Shown one piece after another: positions 13,592-13,607 of a DNA stretch of 13,607 nucleotides. How positions within the stretch are numbered: the stretch's first letter is position 1; every line of letters starts with the position of its first letter. The position numbers were made by a program, and so were the translations under genes. Origin of the DNA: Propionibacteriaceae bacterium (GTDB taxonomy: Bacteria; Actinomycetota; Actinomycetes; Propionibacteriales; Propionibacteriaceae); contig JAUNRO010000044.1 of assembly GCA_030544185.1 (NCBI GenBank), positions 1 through 13,607 of the forward strand. Direction: 5' to 3'. A model generated the notes under the pieces. The model searched no databases. It was not told where the DNA came from and saw only the letters and a list, made by a program, of their open reading frames with translations.

Positions 13592-13607
13592 GTCCGAGTG
13601 CTGCTCA

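Noticed and set aside
1..13607. CRISPR arrays, insertion sequences, prophage, tRNA or rRNA genes
   Set aside because: No direct-repeat array, transposase, integrase, attachment site or cloverleaf-like sequence was seen on either strand.

Overview
The window is chromosomal DNA from a high-GC Gram-positive bacterium (Actinobacteria/Actinomycetota). This rests on the very high G+C, the strong G/C preference at third codon positions, GTG starts, GTGA gene overlaps, apparent leaderless promoters of the TANNNT type, and the gene families present: an Rv1747-like FHA-ABC transporter, a DUF3516 helicase, and tatD next to rsmA. The genus cannot be fixed from the sequence alone. I see no mobile element, CRISPR array, tRNA or rRNA, so this looks like ordinary core and near-core chromosome.

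Layout. The left edge holds the start of a minus-strand membrane-anchored Pro/Gln-rich protein, divergent from rsmI with only 23 bp between the two start codons. After rsmI comes a two-FHA-domain ABC exporter. Its reading frame is broken, or recoded, in the linker between the FHA domains. Next is a Ski2-like helicase with a DUF3516 C-terminus. Two minus-strand genes follow: a proline-rich DUF4870-like membrane protein and a DUF1905/YdeI-like protein. A plus-strand monooxygenase-like protein with membrane helices then converges on a minus-strand hotdog thioesterase. The plus-strand operon tatD - nitroreductase - rsmA follows, its genes joined by two GTGA overlaps. It is followed by a DUF808 (YedI-like) membrane protein. 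That gene converges on a minus-strand pair: an aldehyde dehydrogenase of succinate-semialdehyde dehydrogenase type and an SdpI-family membrane protein.

How they work together. rsmI and rsmA modify the decoding region and 3' end of 16S rRNA, and tatD is a metal-dependent nuclease. The FHA-ABC protein would be a Ser/Thr-kinase-responsive exporter. The remaining genes look like independent housekeeping, envelope or metabolic units.

Points worth a second look. (1) The FHA-ABC gene is split by a -1 shift, with a GGGCCCG slippery-type heptamer in the correct phase. (2) All three convergent gene pairs meet with no spacer, their stop codons formed by palindromes (CTAG, TGATCA, CTAG). (3) Six genes have a -10-like hexamer 6-7 nt before the start codon, implying leaderless mRNAs and correcting the tatD start. 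(4) Tyrosine is mostly encoded by TAT (my count 54 TAT to 20 TAC), although the other C/T-ending codon pairs strongly prefer C. I did not find a convincing new multi-gene system.
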